Origin: Clostridia bacterium
Lineage (GTDB): Bacteria > Bacillota > Clostridia > Oscillospirales > CAG-272
NCBI GenBank assembly: GCA_017467085.1
Contig: JAFTSW010000010.1
Location: 1-40,793, forward strand
Reading direction: 5' to 3'
DNA length: 40,793 bases
A model generated the notes under the pieces. It was not told where the DNA came from and searched no databases. It was given only the letters and a program-made list of their open reading frames with translations. Positions within the stretch are counted from its first letter, which is position 1; the number at the start of each line of letters is the position of its first letter. The position numbers and the translations under genes were made by a program. Below are positions 7,629 to 15,277 of the stretch, piece after piece.

Positions 7629-7638
7629 ATGCTATAAT
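7629..7638 (+). promoter_or_regulatory. Extended -10 promoter of ychF
   Basis: TGC followed by TATAAT (7633-7638) gives an extended -10 element. The best -35 at a 17-base spacing, TGGAAT at 7610-7615, is poor, which is acceptable for an extended -10 promoter. The leader to the ATG at 7707 is about 60 nt. Confidence 0.6.
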
Positions 7639-7706
7639 AGCGCTGTTATTTCAAACAAATCACGGAAAGGCGAGGGCGCCTTAGCGCCTTCAAACAGGTA
7701 TGTCAT

Positions 7707-8801
7707 ATGAAGCTCGGAATCGTGGGTTTGCCCAACGTTGGCAAAAGCACCCTCTTTAACGCCTTGACCAACGCAGGCGCCCAGTCTGCCAACTATCCCT
7801 TCTGCACCATCGACCCCAACGTGGGTATCGTTGCCGTTCCCGACGAGCGCTTGGACAAGCTCGCCGAGATGTATAACCCCGAAAAGTATACCCCTGCCAC
7901 CGTAGAGTTCGTGGATATTGCGGGTCTTGTGAAGGGGGCATCCAAGGGCGAGGGCCTTGGCAATAAGTTCCTCTCCCATATCCGTGAGGTGGATGCGATT
8001 TTGCACGTGGTGCGTTGCTTCTCGGACGATAATATTATTCACGTGGACGGGGGCGTGGACGCCTTGCGTGACGTGGAAACCATCAATATGGAGCTGATTT
8101 TCGCCGATATGGAAACGGTGGAGCGCCGCTTGGATAAGCAGAGAAAGCTCGCCAAATCCGACAAGAGCATTCTTGCCGAGGTGGCAGTGCTGGAGCGCAT
8201 CTACGAGGGACTTGGCGAGGGGCGCTGCGTGCGCTCGATGGGCATTGACGAGGAGGACCTTAAGAAGGTTGCCGACTCGCGGCTGTTGACCGAAAAGCCC
8301 ATTATCTACGTTGCCAACGTGTCGGATAAGGAAATCGGCGGCGCCTATGCCGAAAACCCCAACTATCAGAAGCTTTGCGAGTTCGCCGCCTCCGATAAGG
8401 CGTGCGTGCTTCCCGTTTGCGCAGGCATCGAGGCTGAGCTTGCCGATATGAGTGACGAGGACAAGCAGATGTTCTTGGAGGACCTGGGCATCGAGGAGGG
8501 TGGACTTGGCCGCTTGATTAAAGCCTCCTACGCCCTTTTGGGTCTTATCAGCTTCTTGACCGCAGGCCCCCAGGAGGTGCGTGCCTGGACTATCACCCGT
8601 GGCACCAAGGCGCCCCAGGCGGCAGGCAAAATCCATAGCGACTTTGAGCGCGGCTTTATTCGCGCCGAGGTGGTTGCCTACGATGACCTGATGCGCGAGG
8701 GCAGTATGAACGCCGTCAAGGAAAAGGGGCTTTTGCGAAGCGAGGGCAAGGAGTATGTGATGGCAGACGGGGACGTGGTCCTCTTCCGCTTCAACGTTTA
8801 A
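7707..8801 (+). CDS. ychF: Redox-regulated ATPase YchF (OLA1 family)
   Basis: This 364-residue protein is a P-loop enzyme of the Obg-related YchF/OLA1 family. The Walker A motif [15 protein letters not shown] starts at residue 4, switch region motifs (CTIDPNVG and [20 protein letters not shown]) follow, and the usual NKxD base-specificity motif is replaced by a NVSDKE stretch, as in YchF proteins that prefer ATP. A coiled-coil insert (about 130-200) and a C-terminal TGS domain (about 280-364) complete the family architecture, and the length is standard. It is a cytoplasmic, ribosome-associated factor. It is transcribed alone, between a divergent response regulator and a convergent repressor gene. 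Confidence 0.97.
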   Translation: MKLGIVGLPNVGKSTLFNALTNAGAQSANYPFCTIDPNVGIVAVPDERLDKLAEMYNPEKYTPATVEFVDIAGLVKGASKGEGLGNKFLSHIREVDAILHVVRCFSDDNIIHVDGGVDALRDVETINMELIFADMETVERRLDKQRKLAKSDKSILAEVAVLERIYEGLGEGRCVRSMGIDEEDLKKVADSRLLTEKPIIYVANVSDKEIGGAYAENPNYQKLCEFAASDKACVLPVCAGIEAELADMSDEDKQMFLEDLGIEEGGLGRLIKASYALLGLISFLTAGPQEVRAWTITRGTKAPQAAGKIHSDFERGFIRAEVVAYDDLMREGSMNAVKEKGLLRSEGKEYVMADGDVVLFRFNV

Positions 8802-8804
8802 TGC

Positions 8805-8839
8805 AAAAAAGTGAGAAAGCCGTGCTTTCTCACTTTTTT
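8805..8839. terminator. Bidirectional terminator between ychF and the GntR/LacI-type gene
   Basis: AAAAAAGTGAGAAAG (8805-8819) and its reverse complement (8825-8839) form a 15-bp perfect stem with a five-base loop and T-runs in both directions. Confidence 0.9.
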
Positions 8840-8849
8840 ATTTTTTCTT

Positions 8850-9938
8850 TTAGCTGTCCGAAAAATCGCAGGTGGATTTTCTTGCCAGAATGACCGATTC
8901 CACGGTAGGGAGCTTTTGGGGAATTTCCCTGGTTTTCACCGCCTCCTCCAAAATGGAGAGCGCCTTTTGGGACAGCTCCTTAAAGCTGTAGGATACGGTA
9001 GTCACCGCCAAGGCACTCTGGGCGGCAACAGGCAGGTTGTCATAGCCCACAACCCCCACCTCACGGGGCACGTTCACCTGCGCCCTGTTCAGGTAGGAAA
9101 TAATTTTCACGGCAAAAAGGTCATTGAGGCAGAAAAGCCCTAAGCGCCCTCCGCTTGCCCTTTGCTTGCGCTTCAGCGCCTCGGCGATAAAGCGGAACAT
9201 ATTATCGTCCTCCAAATCGCTCTTATAGAGGTTTTCCGAGGAAAGAAACAGCCCGTTTTCCCGAAAATAGTCCCGAAAGCCCCGATAGCGCTCGTTTTGT
9301 GTTTCGGATAGCACCGAAGGGGCAAGATAGTAAAATTCTCCGTAGCCCATGCTCCGCAAGAACTTACCCACGCGCCGCCCCGTCTGGTAGTTGTCCGTGG
9401 CGATGAAGGGAAGGGCACAGCCCTCAATCTGTCGCCCGATGAAAACCATCGGCAGCGGGTATCGGTTGTAAAAATCCGCCAGCCCCTCGCTGACCGAGGG
9501 GAAGTTTATCACGCCCCGGCACCCCAAGCCCACGAAGGAGGCAAGTATGCGCCTCTCCTCCGCCTCATCGTTTTCGCTGGTGGATATCAGCGTTTCAATT
9601 CCCCTTTGGCGTAATAGCTTTTGTATGTTGCGTAGATTTTCCGCAATATAGGGGTTGTTAATTTCCTTTACGTGAATGCCAATGCGCCGCTTGCTTTTGG
9701 ATAGGGTGTATAAGGGTGTGTCAACGGCGCAAATGCCCCGTGTCACGTACCAGCCGTTTCCCGTCAGCAGTAAATGGCCCTTCTCCTCTAAGGCCTTGAA
9801 AATGCCGTACGCCGTCTTGTAGGAAATCCCCGTTTCCTGCATATATTGGCGCACGGAGGGAAATCTTGCACCCGACGGTCCGTACAGTCCCGCCGCAATG
9901 GCATTCTCGGCTTCCGCCGTCAGCTTTTTCGTTTTCAT
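8850..9938 (-). CDS. GntR/LacI-type transcriptional repressor (AraR-like architecture)
   Basis: This 362-residue protein joins an N-terminal GntR-type winged helix (about 1-70, ending in EEKGHLLLTGNGWYVTRG) to a LacI-type periplasmic-binding-like sensor domain (about 80-350, with RRIGIHVKEINNPYIAENLRNIQKLL and the VGVVGYDNLPVAAQ and TTVSYSFKELSQKA patterns). That is the arrangement of AraR and related sugar-responsive repressors. It should bind DNA as a dimer and release it when a sugar is bound. The start is ATG 9938; only GGGGG lies one base upstream and the predicted transcript begins at the ATG itself. It is divergent from the sugar operon starting at 10089, which it very likely controls through the palindrome at 9980-10002. 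Confidence 0.88.
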   Translation of the reverse strand: MKTKKLTAEAENAIAAGLYGPSGARFPSVRQYMQETGISYKTAYGIFKALEEKGHLLLTGNGWYVTRGICAVDTPLYTLSKSKRRIGIHVKEINNPYIAENLRNIQKLLRQRGIETLISTSENDEAEERRILASFVGLGCRGVINFPSVSEGLADFYNRYPLPMVFIGRQIEGCALPFIATDNYQTGRRVGKFLRSMGYGEFYYLAPSVLSETQNERYRGFRDYFRENGLFLSSENLYKSDLEDDNMFRFIAEALKRKQRASGGRLGLFCLNDLFAVKIISYLNRAQVNVPREVGVVGYDNLPVAAQSALAVTTVSYSFKELSQKALSILEEAVKTREIPQKLPTVESVILARKSTCDFSDS

Positions 9939-9944
9939 GCCCCC

Positions 9945-9973
9945 AGTATACCGCAAAAAGGAAGGAATGTCAA
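9945..9973 (-). promoter_or_regulatory. Sigma-A promoter of the repressor gene, predicting a leaderless mRNA
   Basis: On the minus strand a perfect TTGACA (9968-9973) is 17 bases from TATACT (9945-9950). Only six bases separate the -10 from the ATG, so the predicted +1 coincides with the A of the start codon. Confidence 0.75.
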
Positions 9974-9979
9974 TAAAAA

Positions 9980-10002
9980 TATATCAAATTCAGTTTGATA
10001 TA
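9980..10002. promoter_or_regulatory. Palindromic operator between repressor and sugar operon
   Basis: TATATCAAA (9980-9988) and TTTGATATA (9994-10002) are a perfect 9-bp inverted repeat around TTCAG. It lies between the two divergent promoters, seven bases from the repressor's -35 and 20 from the operon's -35. Size and symmetry fit the site of a dimeric GntR-type regulator, but binding is inferred. Confidence 0.7.
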
Positions 10003-10022
10003 CGAAAAAAATGAAAAAAATC

Positions 10023-10051
10023 TTGCAAGTGCCCTTGCCGTATGCTACAAT
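10023..10051 (+). promoter_or_regulatory. Sigma-A promoter of the sugar operon
   Basis: TTGCAA (10023-10028) and TACAAT (10046-10051) are 17 bases apart, and TGC precedes the -10. AAGAGGT at 10074-10080 is the ribosome binding site of the first gene. Confidence 0.75.
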
Positions 10052-10088
10052 GAGAGTACATAAATATTTATAAAAGAGGTACGTAATT

Positions 10089-11117
10089 ATGGCAAAGCAT
10101 ACAATGGTCAGCTACTACGGTATGAACTACGTGGAGCACGCCGAAAAGGACTTTATCGAAATGAAGGAGCACGGCTGTGATACCGTTCTTCTCGCCCTGA
10201 CGGAGTTCGATTTGGACTTCTGGTTCCCCAATATCAACGAAATCATCAAAACCGCCCATAAGGTGGGACTTCGCTGTATTGCGGATACCTGGGGCATCGG
10301 CAAGTATTTCGGCGGTGAGCAGGTATCCCTGTTCCTGCAAAATAACATCCATCACCGCCAGGTTTCCGCCTATACGGGCGAGGTGCTGAACGCCGCCTGC
10401 TTCAACACCAATTCCTTCCGTGACTATTTCACGGGTCTTTGCTTAAAGCTGGCAAAGAATACCGAAATCGACGGCTTCTTCTGGGACGAGCCTCACTACG
10501 CCTATCCTAAGTCCTACGCCTCTATCACGGGTGGCGCAGGTGACGATTGGGCGTGCCGCTGCCCCGAATGTATGAGAAAGTTCGAGGACTACTACGGCTA
10601 CGAAATGCCCAAGTTTATGAACGATGACGTCAAGCAGTTCCGTTGGCGCGAGGCGCTCAAGACCCTCGCCGATTGCTCCAAGGCGTTGAAGGAGTATAAC
10701 CCCAACTTGGAAATCACCTGCTGCGTCCACGCTACCATGAATACCTACTATATCACCGAGCTTCGCGGCTACGATAACTGGGATATGGTTGCCTCCTGCC
10801 CCTACTTTGACGTATTCTCCACCACCATCATCAACTGGTCCCTGCCCGAAAGCTTCTTCCGTGATATCACCGAAAGAACGGTTGCGATGGCAAAGAAGTA
10901 CGGCAAGGAGAGCGAGCGCTGGCTGATGGGCTACAACAAGCGCCCCGACGACTTCAAGCAGATTGACCGAGTGGTGGATATGTACGAGGAGTTAGGCGTT
11001 GACCGTCTTGCCACCTGGACCTACCGCGGCGGCTACGGCACCGTGGTTGCGGCGCCCGACGCCTTGGAGCTTTGGGACAACATCGGAAGAAACTACAAGC
11101 GAGTTCTGAAGAAATGA
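10089..11117 (+). CDS. TIM-barrel protein, putative glycoside hydrolase
   Basis: This 342-residue cytoplasmic protein has the pattern of a clan-A-like glycosidase barrel: YYGMNYVEHAEKDFIEMKEHG at the start (strand 1 and helix 1), GLRCIADTWG, then IDGFFWDEPHYAY at about 130-142, where Glu in WDEPH is a good candidate catalytic acid. Next comes a cysteine pair motif CRCPECMRKFEDYYGYEMP, seen after that strand in many unassigned GH42-related proteins. No accessory domain is present, and the length is short for a GH42 enzyme. I cannot assign a numbered family. It is the first gene of the sugar operon, overlapping the next start by four bases (ATGA), so its product probably feeds the kinase and isomerases that follow. 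Hydrolase activity is not proven. Confidence 0.6.
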   Translation: MAKHTMVSYYGMNYVEHAEKDFIEMKEHGCDTVLLALTEFDLDFWFPNINEIIKTAHKVGLRCIADTWGIGKYFGGEQVSLFLQNNIHHRQVSAYTGEVLNAACFNTNSFRDYFTGLCLKLAKNTEIDGFFWDEPHYAYPKSYASITGGAGDDWACRCPECMRKFEDYYGYEMPKFMNDDVKQFRWREALKTLADCSKALKEYNPNLEITCCVHATMNTYYITELRGYDNWDMVASCPYFDVFSTTIINWSLPESFFRDITERTVAMAKKYGKESERWLMGYNKRPDDFKQIDRVVDMYEELGVDRLATWTYRGGYGTVVAAPDALELWDNIGRNYKRVLKK

Positions 11118-11815
11118 GTGAATACTTAACCAAAATCACCGAGTGTCTTGCCGAAATCGAGCGCGAGGAGGGGGAAAGCCTGGCAAAGGCTATCCGTCTT
11201 GTGGCAGACACTGTCAAAAACGGCGGCTTGATTTTCACCTTCGGCTGTGGCCATTCCCACCTGCCGGGGCTTGACGCCTTTTATCGCGCAGGCGGCCTTG
11301 CCAACGTGTCCCCGATATTGGATACCGACTTGATGCTCCATAACGGCGCGGCAAAGTCCAGCCGTATGGAAAAAATGGGCGGCATCGCCGCGGAAATTCT
11401 CCGCCGCTATACTCCCTCAAAAAAGGATATGATTTTCATCTTCTCCGCCTCGGGCAAAAATCTGGTGCCCATCGAGATGGCAGAGGCGGCAAGGGAAGTG
11501 GGGCTCAGAAGCGTTGGCGTTTCCTCTCTTGCCTATGCGGAAAAGGGAGGCAGGCTCCACGGATGCGTGGATATCGCCATTGACTGCAAGGTGCCCTATG
11601 GGGACGCCTGTATGCCTGTGGGCGAGGCAACGATGGGGGGACTTTCCACCTACGCCGCCTGCTTTATTCTGAATACCTGTCTGATAGAGGGCGCGCGGCT
11701 TGCCCTTTCCGAGGGGACTCTGCCTCCCGTCTATATCAGCGGCAACGTGGAGGGCGGCAGAGAGCATAACGTGACGCTGGAGACCCTGTATGTGGGAAGG
11801 GTGAAGCATCTATGA
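11114..11815 (+). CDS. SIS domain sugar isomerase-like protein (first copy)
   Basis: This 233-residue protein matches the SIS_2/UPF0309 type of sugar isomerase domain: GLIFTFGCGHSHLPGLDAFYRAGGLANVSPI at about 38-68 holds the phosphosugar-binding loop, and KDMIFIFSASGKNLVPIEMA at about 103-122 holds the SxS/T-type loop. Such proteins bind phosphorylated sugars and act as isomerases, deglycases or etherases. The ATG at 11114 overlaps the stop of the previous gene, and the stop overlaps the PfkB start, so translation is coupled. It has a second copy two genes downstream with the same fold, diverged enough for a different role. Start chosen for the overlap; a longer frame begins upstream but lies within the previous gene. 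Confidence 0.82.
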   Translation: MSEYLTKITECLAEIEREEGESLAKAIRLVADTVKNGGLIFTFGCGHSHLPGLDAFYRAGGLANVSPILDTDLMLHNGAAKSSRMEKMGGIAAEILRRYTPSKKDMIFIFSASGKNLVPIEMAEAAREVGLRSVGVSSLAYAEKGGRLHGCVDIAIDCKVPYGDACMPVGEATMGGLSTYAACFILNTCLIEGARLALSEGTLPPVYISGNVEGGREHNVTLETLYVGRVKHL

Positions 11816-12639
11816 GTAAGATTGCCGTTATCGGCATTGTGGGCGAGTCTGTTTTCCTGTCGGTTGACGCCTTCGGAAAAACGGGCGAAACCGCCGTGGC
11901 TACGGGCTTTCACCGAGAGCTTGGCGGCAAGGGCTTTAACCAGGCACTTGCCGCACGTCGCTATGGCGCCTCGGTGTCCTTCCTCGGCGCCATCTGCCGC
12001 CGAGATGTCCCTGCCTTTACCGCAGAGGCAAAGGCGCTTGGGATAACCCCCTTTTTCGCCCCCAAGGAGGAAAGAAGCCCCTACGCCGTCATTACCACGG
12101 ATAAGGAGGGGGACAATCGGGTGTTAGTCTATCGCGGCGCCGCCCTTGCCCCCGAGGACGTAGACGCCTTTGCGGTAGAAATCGCCTCGGCAGACCTGCT
12201 CCTCATCAATAACGAGGTGCCCGAGTCTGTCAATGAAAGGGCAGTCGCCCTTGCTAAGGAAAAGGGCGTCAGGGTGCTGCTTAATCCTGCCCCGTATCGC
12301 CCCTTGCCCCCATCTTTTTTGTCGCAAATTGATTTGTTCACGCCCAACGAGCACGAAACGGCGGGGCTTGACGCCTATGAAAACCAGGTAATTACCCTGG
12401 GGAGCAAGGGCTGCTTTATCAAGCCGCTTTCCCTTGCGCTTCCTGCCGTAGAGCTTGCCGCCGCGGTGGATACCACGGGAGCGGGAGATACCTTCAGCGG
12501 CGTCCTTGCCGCCTGTCTTGCCGAGGGGCTGGACCTTAGGACGGCTTGCGAGAAGGCAAGCATTGCCTCTGCCATTGAGGTTGGCAGACGGTACGTTATC
12601 AATAGTATTCCTACCCGAGAAGAAATAGAAAAGTATTAA
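11812..12639 (+). CDS. PfkB family sugar kinase (ribokinase-like)
   Basis: This 275-residue kinase shows both PfkB signatures: an N-terminal GGKGFNQALAARRYG at about 43-57 and a C-terminal DTTGAGDTFSGVLAA at about 221-235, where the second Asp of GAGD is the catalytic base. It should phosphorylate a sugar or nucleoside with ATP in the cytoplasm. The ATG overlaps the previous stop by four bases. Its position between two SIS genes suggests that it makes the phosphosugar on which they act; the exact sugar cannot be read from the sequence. At 275 residues it is slightly shorter than a ribokinase (about 300). Confidence 0.88.
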   Translation: MSKIAVIGIVGESVFLSVDAFGKTGETAVATGFHRELGGKGFNQALAARRYGASVSFLGAICRRDVPAFTAEAKALGITPFFAPKEERSPYAVITTDKEGDNRVLVYRGAALAPEDVDAFAVEIASADLLLINNEVPESVNERAVALAKEKGVRVLLNPAPYRPLPPSFLSQIDLFTPNEHETAGLDAYENQVITLGSKGCFIKPLSLALPAVELAAAVDTTGAGDTFSGVLAACLAEGLDLRTACEKASIASAIEVGRRYVINSIPTREEIEKY

Positions 12640-12654
12640 GGAGAGGTTAACAAA

Positions 12655-13401
12655 ATGGATTTGACGTATTTTCAAAAAATCGTTGCCAATTTAGAAGAGG
12701 TCAACGAAAAGCAAGCAGAGAATATCAAAAAGGCAGCCAAGCTGATGGCAGACGCCATTGAGGCAGATAAGCTCATCAACGTCTACGGCGGTGGCGGACA
12801 TACCACCCTTTGTATGGGTGAAATGTTCTTCCGCGCTGGCGGTCTTGCCAATATCAACCCCCTGGTTGAGAACGGACTGACCGTCTTTAACCAGGCGCTG
12901 AAGTACTTGGAGCTGGAAAGAACGGTCAACTACGGCGCCGCTATTATGAAATACTATAAGCTGCAAAAGGACGATTTGCTTATCGTGTTCCATAACATCG
13001 GCATCAATCCCGCCACCATTGATGCGGTGATGGAGGCAAAGAAGGCAGGGGCGAAGATTATCGCCGTTTCCTCCTCCTATTGGCAGAACGAAATGCCCGA
13101 GGACCACTTCATCCGTCACCCCAATAAAACCAACCTCTTTGACTATGCGGACGTCTGCATTGACGATTACAACCCCGTTGGTGACGCTGTCATCAATATC
13201 GAGGGCTTTGATACCCCCATCGCCCCTATCTCCAATATCGTGGACTTCTATATTGCCCATATGCTGGAAATCGAGTGCGTAAAGGAATGTCAGCGCCGCG
13301 GCATCAAGGCACCCTGCTGGTCCAGCGCCAATACCCCCGGAGGGGACGAAAAGAATGCGGCTATGCTGGAAAAGTATTCTCCCCGTATCAAAATGCTGTA
13401 A
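12655..13401 (+). CDS. SIS domain sugar isomerase-like protein (second copy)
   Basis: This 248-residue protein belongs to the same UPF0309/SIS_2 group as the gene at 11114. It contains KLINVYGGGGHTTLCMGEMFFRAGGLANINPL-type residues at about 37-68 and KDDLLIVFHNIGINPATIDAV at about 103-123, where the usual serine loop reads HNIG. That change from SASG could mean a different substrate or a lost activity. The C-terminus carries VDFYIAHMLEIECVKECQRRGIKAP, a typical helix of this group. It follows the kinase by 15 bases with GGAGAGG as ribosome binding site. The pair may be a heteromer or act on successive intermediates; neither can be decided here. Confidence 0.8.
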   Translation: MDLTYFQKIVANLEEVNEKQAENIKKAAKLMADAIEADKLINVYGGGGHTTLCMGEMFFRAGGLANINPLVENGLTVFNQALKYLELERTVNYGAAIMKYYKLQKDDLLIVFHNIGINPATIDAVMEAKKAGAKIIAVSSSYWQNEMPEDHFIRHPNKTNLFDYADVCIDDYNPVGDAVINIEGFDTPIAPISNIVDFYIAHMLEIECVKECQRRGIKAPCWSSANTPGGDEKNAAMLEKYSPRIKML

Positions 13402-13422
13402 TAAAGAAAGGAACGCCCTACA

Positions 13423-14121
13423 ATGAGTATTTTGCAGGAAAAACTAGACTTTTTGCTCGATAAATACGCCGTGGCGAATAAAGCCACCCTCACGGAAGAC
13501 GGCAAGTGCGTCACCGTGGCGGGAAAAACCTATCCCATTCTTCCTTGGAGAAGCGAGCGCCGCTTTGCCGAGCTGAAAAAGATGGTGGATACCAAAACCG
13601 TTGGCAGCATCAGCCACTTCAAGATTATGAGCCTGAATCCCAAGACCGTTGCCTTGGACGAGGTTCTGCTCCGTGAGCTGGATACGGCAGAGTTTATCGG
13701 CTCCCTCGCCGTCACCCAGATTTTCAAGGCAGAAAACGGCCCCGCCGCCTCGGTCATTTGTATGACGGATAAGGAGGCAGTCATCACCCTTGAGCTTTCC
13801 AACAACCTGAAGGAGGGCGCCGAGGTGATTGATAAGCACGAAATCATCACCGACAGAGGCACCGCCTGCGACAGAGCCATGGACTCCCAGACGCCCCTCT
13901 ATTCCCTCTACGTATACGGTGAGGAGACTGCCGAGTATACCGACGTGGACTTTGAGCTGTACGGCCTCACGGCAGAGCTGGTTGCCATCGTCCGCGGCGC
14001 CTTTGATATTGCGAAGAATCCCGCCCTTGGCGAGGAAAATCAAGCCGTCTATAACCGCCTTCTTTCCTTGGTTGAGGCTGCAAGCCTCTCGGCAGAGAAG
14101 TGCGAAAACGTGATTCTGTGA
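13423..14121 (+). CDS. Small protein resembling a Gfo/Idh C-terminal domain without the Rossmann fold
   Basis: This 232-residue protein has no GxGxxG nucleotide-binding motif. Its second half resembles the substrate-binding half of Gfo/Idh/MocA oxidoreductases: an AAS-V-I-C-M strand, VITLELSNNLKEGAEVIDKHEIITDRGTACDR, a PLYSLYVYG strand, and a tail ending in LLSLVEAASLSAEKCENVIL. That tail parallels the last residues of the adjacent oxidoreductase, which end in NAVYESIATGKPVKL. I read it as a stand-alone half that might pair with the neighbour. It starts 21 bases after the previous stop behind AGAAAGGA and ends 17 bases before the next start. The resemblance is by eye and moderate; the protein may instead be an unassigned family. 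Confidence 0.5.
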   Translation: MSILQEKLDFLLDKYAVANKATLTEDGKCVTVAGKTYPILPWRSERRFAELKKMVDTKTVGSISHFKIMSLNPKTVALDEVLLRELDTAEFIGSLAVTQIFKAENGPAASVICMTDKEAVITLELSNNLKEGAEVIDKHEIITDRGTACDRAMDSQTPLYSLYVYGEETAEYTDVDFELYGLTAELVAIVRGAFDIAKNPALGEENQAVYNRLLSLVEAASLSAEKCENVIL

Positions 14122-14138
14122 GAGGGGAGGATACAAGA

Positions 14139-15215
14139 ATGAAACGCTTGAAGATTGCTATGATGAGTATGACCCACGGTCATACCAGAAAATATTATGA
14201 CGTTCTGAAGAACAACCCCAAGCTGGAATGGGTTGCCGTTTCTACCGAAAACGAGGTCGTAAAGGCCAACTTCCTCAACGCCGTAGAGGGCATTCCCTGC
14301 TATGACAGCGATGAGGCAATGCTGGATGCCCATCCCGAAATCGAGGCGGTGGTTATCGCCTCCGACAACGCCAAGCATTATAGCCAGATGAAGCTGCTTG
14401 CCGAAAGAAAAATTGACATTCTCTCTATGAAGATTCCTACCTTCGATATGGAGGAATACGAAAAGATTGAAAAGCTGATTGAGGAAAACGGCATCATCTG
14501 CCAGGTAGAGCTGGAGTGCCACTATAATCCCGTTACCGTCCGCTTCAAGGAGCAGCTGGCATCGGGTAAGCTTGGTAAGCTGTACGCCTTCAACGCCCGC
14601 AATACCACCCTTTCTCCCGTATGGGCGTTCCCCTGGCAGGGCGTTCCCGAGCTTTCCTACGGGAAGCGCGTGCCTATCAAGGAGGGAAATCCCCGTTTCC
14701 GCGGCGGCGCCCTTTGTGACCATCCCCATATCTTCGATATGATTCGTTGGATAGCCGATAGCGAGTTTGATTACGTCTTTGCTCACGTGGCACCCAACCT
14801 GCGCCACGATTTGGAGGAGGAGGATATGCTCTCCGTAGTGGGTAAGATGAAAAACGGCGTCACCTTCTCCCTTGACCCCTCCTGGTCCAATATGGAGGAG
14901 AGAATTAAGGTGCCGGGTCCCGGCTGGGAGCTGTACCCCAAGAGAATGGAGGTCTATATGACTGCCAACTGCGAAAACGGTAGCGTGGTGGCTGACCTCT
15001 TTGGCCCCAACGTCTGCCACAACGGCGCCCCCAATGACCGCTACACCGTCCAATACACCTATTTTGACGAGTGGGTTGGTCTGATTGACGAGTTCGTGGA
15101 GAATATCCGCCTGCGCCGTCAGCCTAAAATCAACCTGGCTTGGCACAAGAATACCATTCGCGTGATGAACGCCGTGTACGAGAGCATCGCCACGGGCAAG
15201 CCCGTGAAGCTGTAA
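14139..15215 (+). CDS. Gfo/Idh/MocA family oxidoreductase
   Basis: This 358-residue protein has an N-terminal Rossmann fold (LKIAMMSMTHGHTRKYYDVL at about 3-22) and an EAVVIASDNAKHYSQMKLL strand-helix unit at about 68-86, where such enzymes have their conserved cofactor loop. The usual E-K-P motif appears as DILSMKIPTF, with the lysine kept. A C-terminal substrate domain follows (about 125-350), with the histidine of GGALCDHPHIFDMIRW in the conserved GG-x-x-x-D-x-x-x-H position. It probably oxidises or reduces a sugar or inositol with NAD(P). ATG 14139 follows GGGGAGG; a longer frame upstream overlaps the previous gene and lacks a ribosome binding site. The glycine-rich loop reads SMTHGHT rather than G-x-G-x-x-G, which may change the cofactor preference. 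Confidence 0.8.
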   Translation: MKRLKIAMMSMTHGHTRKYYDVLKNNPKLEWVAVSTENEVVKANFLNAVEGIPCYDSDEAMLDAHPEIEAVVIASDNAKHYSQMKLLAERKIDILSMKIPTFDMEEYEKIEKLIEENGIICQVELECHYNPVTVRFKEQLASGKLGKLYAFNARNTTLSPVWAFPWQGVPELSYGKRVPIKEGNPRFRGGALCDHPHIFDMIRWIADSEFDYVFAHVAPNLRHDLEEEDMLSVVGKMKNGVTFSLDPSWSNMEERIKVPGPGWELYPKRMEVYMTANCENGSVVADLFGPNVCHNGAPNDRYTVQYTYFDEWVGLIDEFVENIRLRRQPKINLAWHKNTIRVMNAVYESIATGKPVKL

Positions 15216-15277
15216 GAAGCTGTAAGATGTATGGCAGGGCAGTTGCCCTGCCGTATTTTCAAAGGAAAGGAAGCAGT

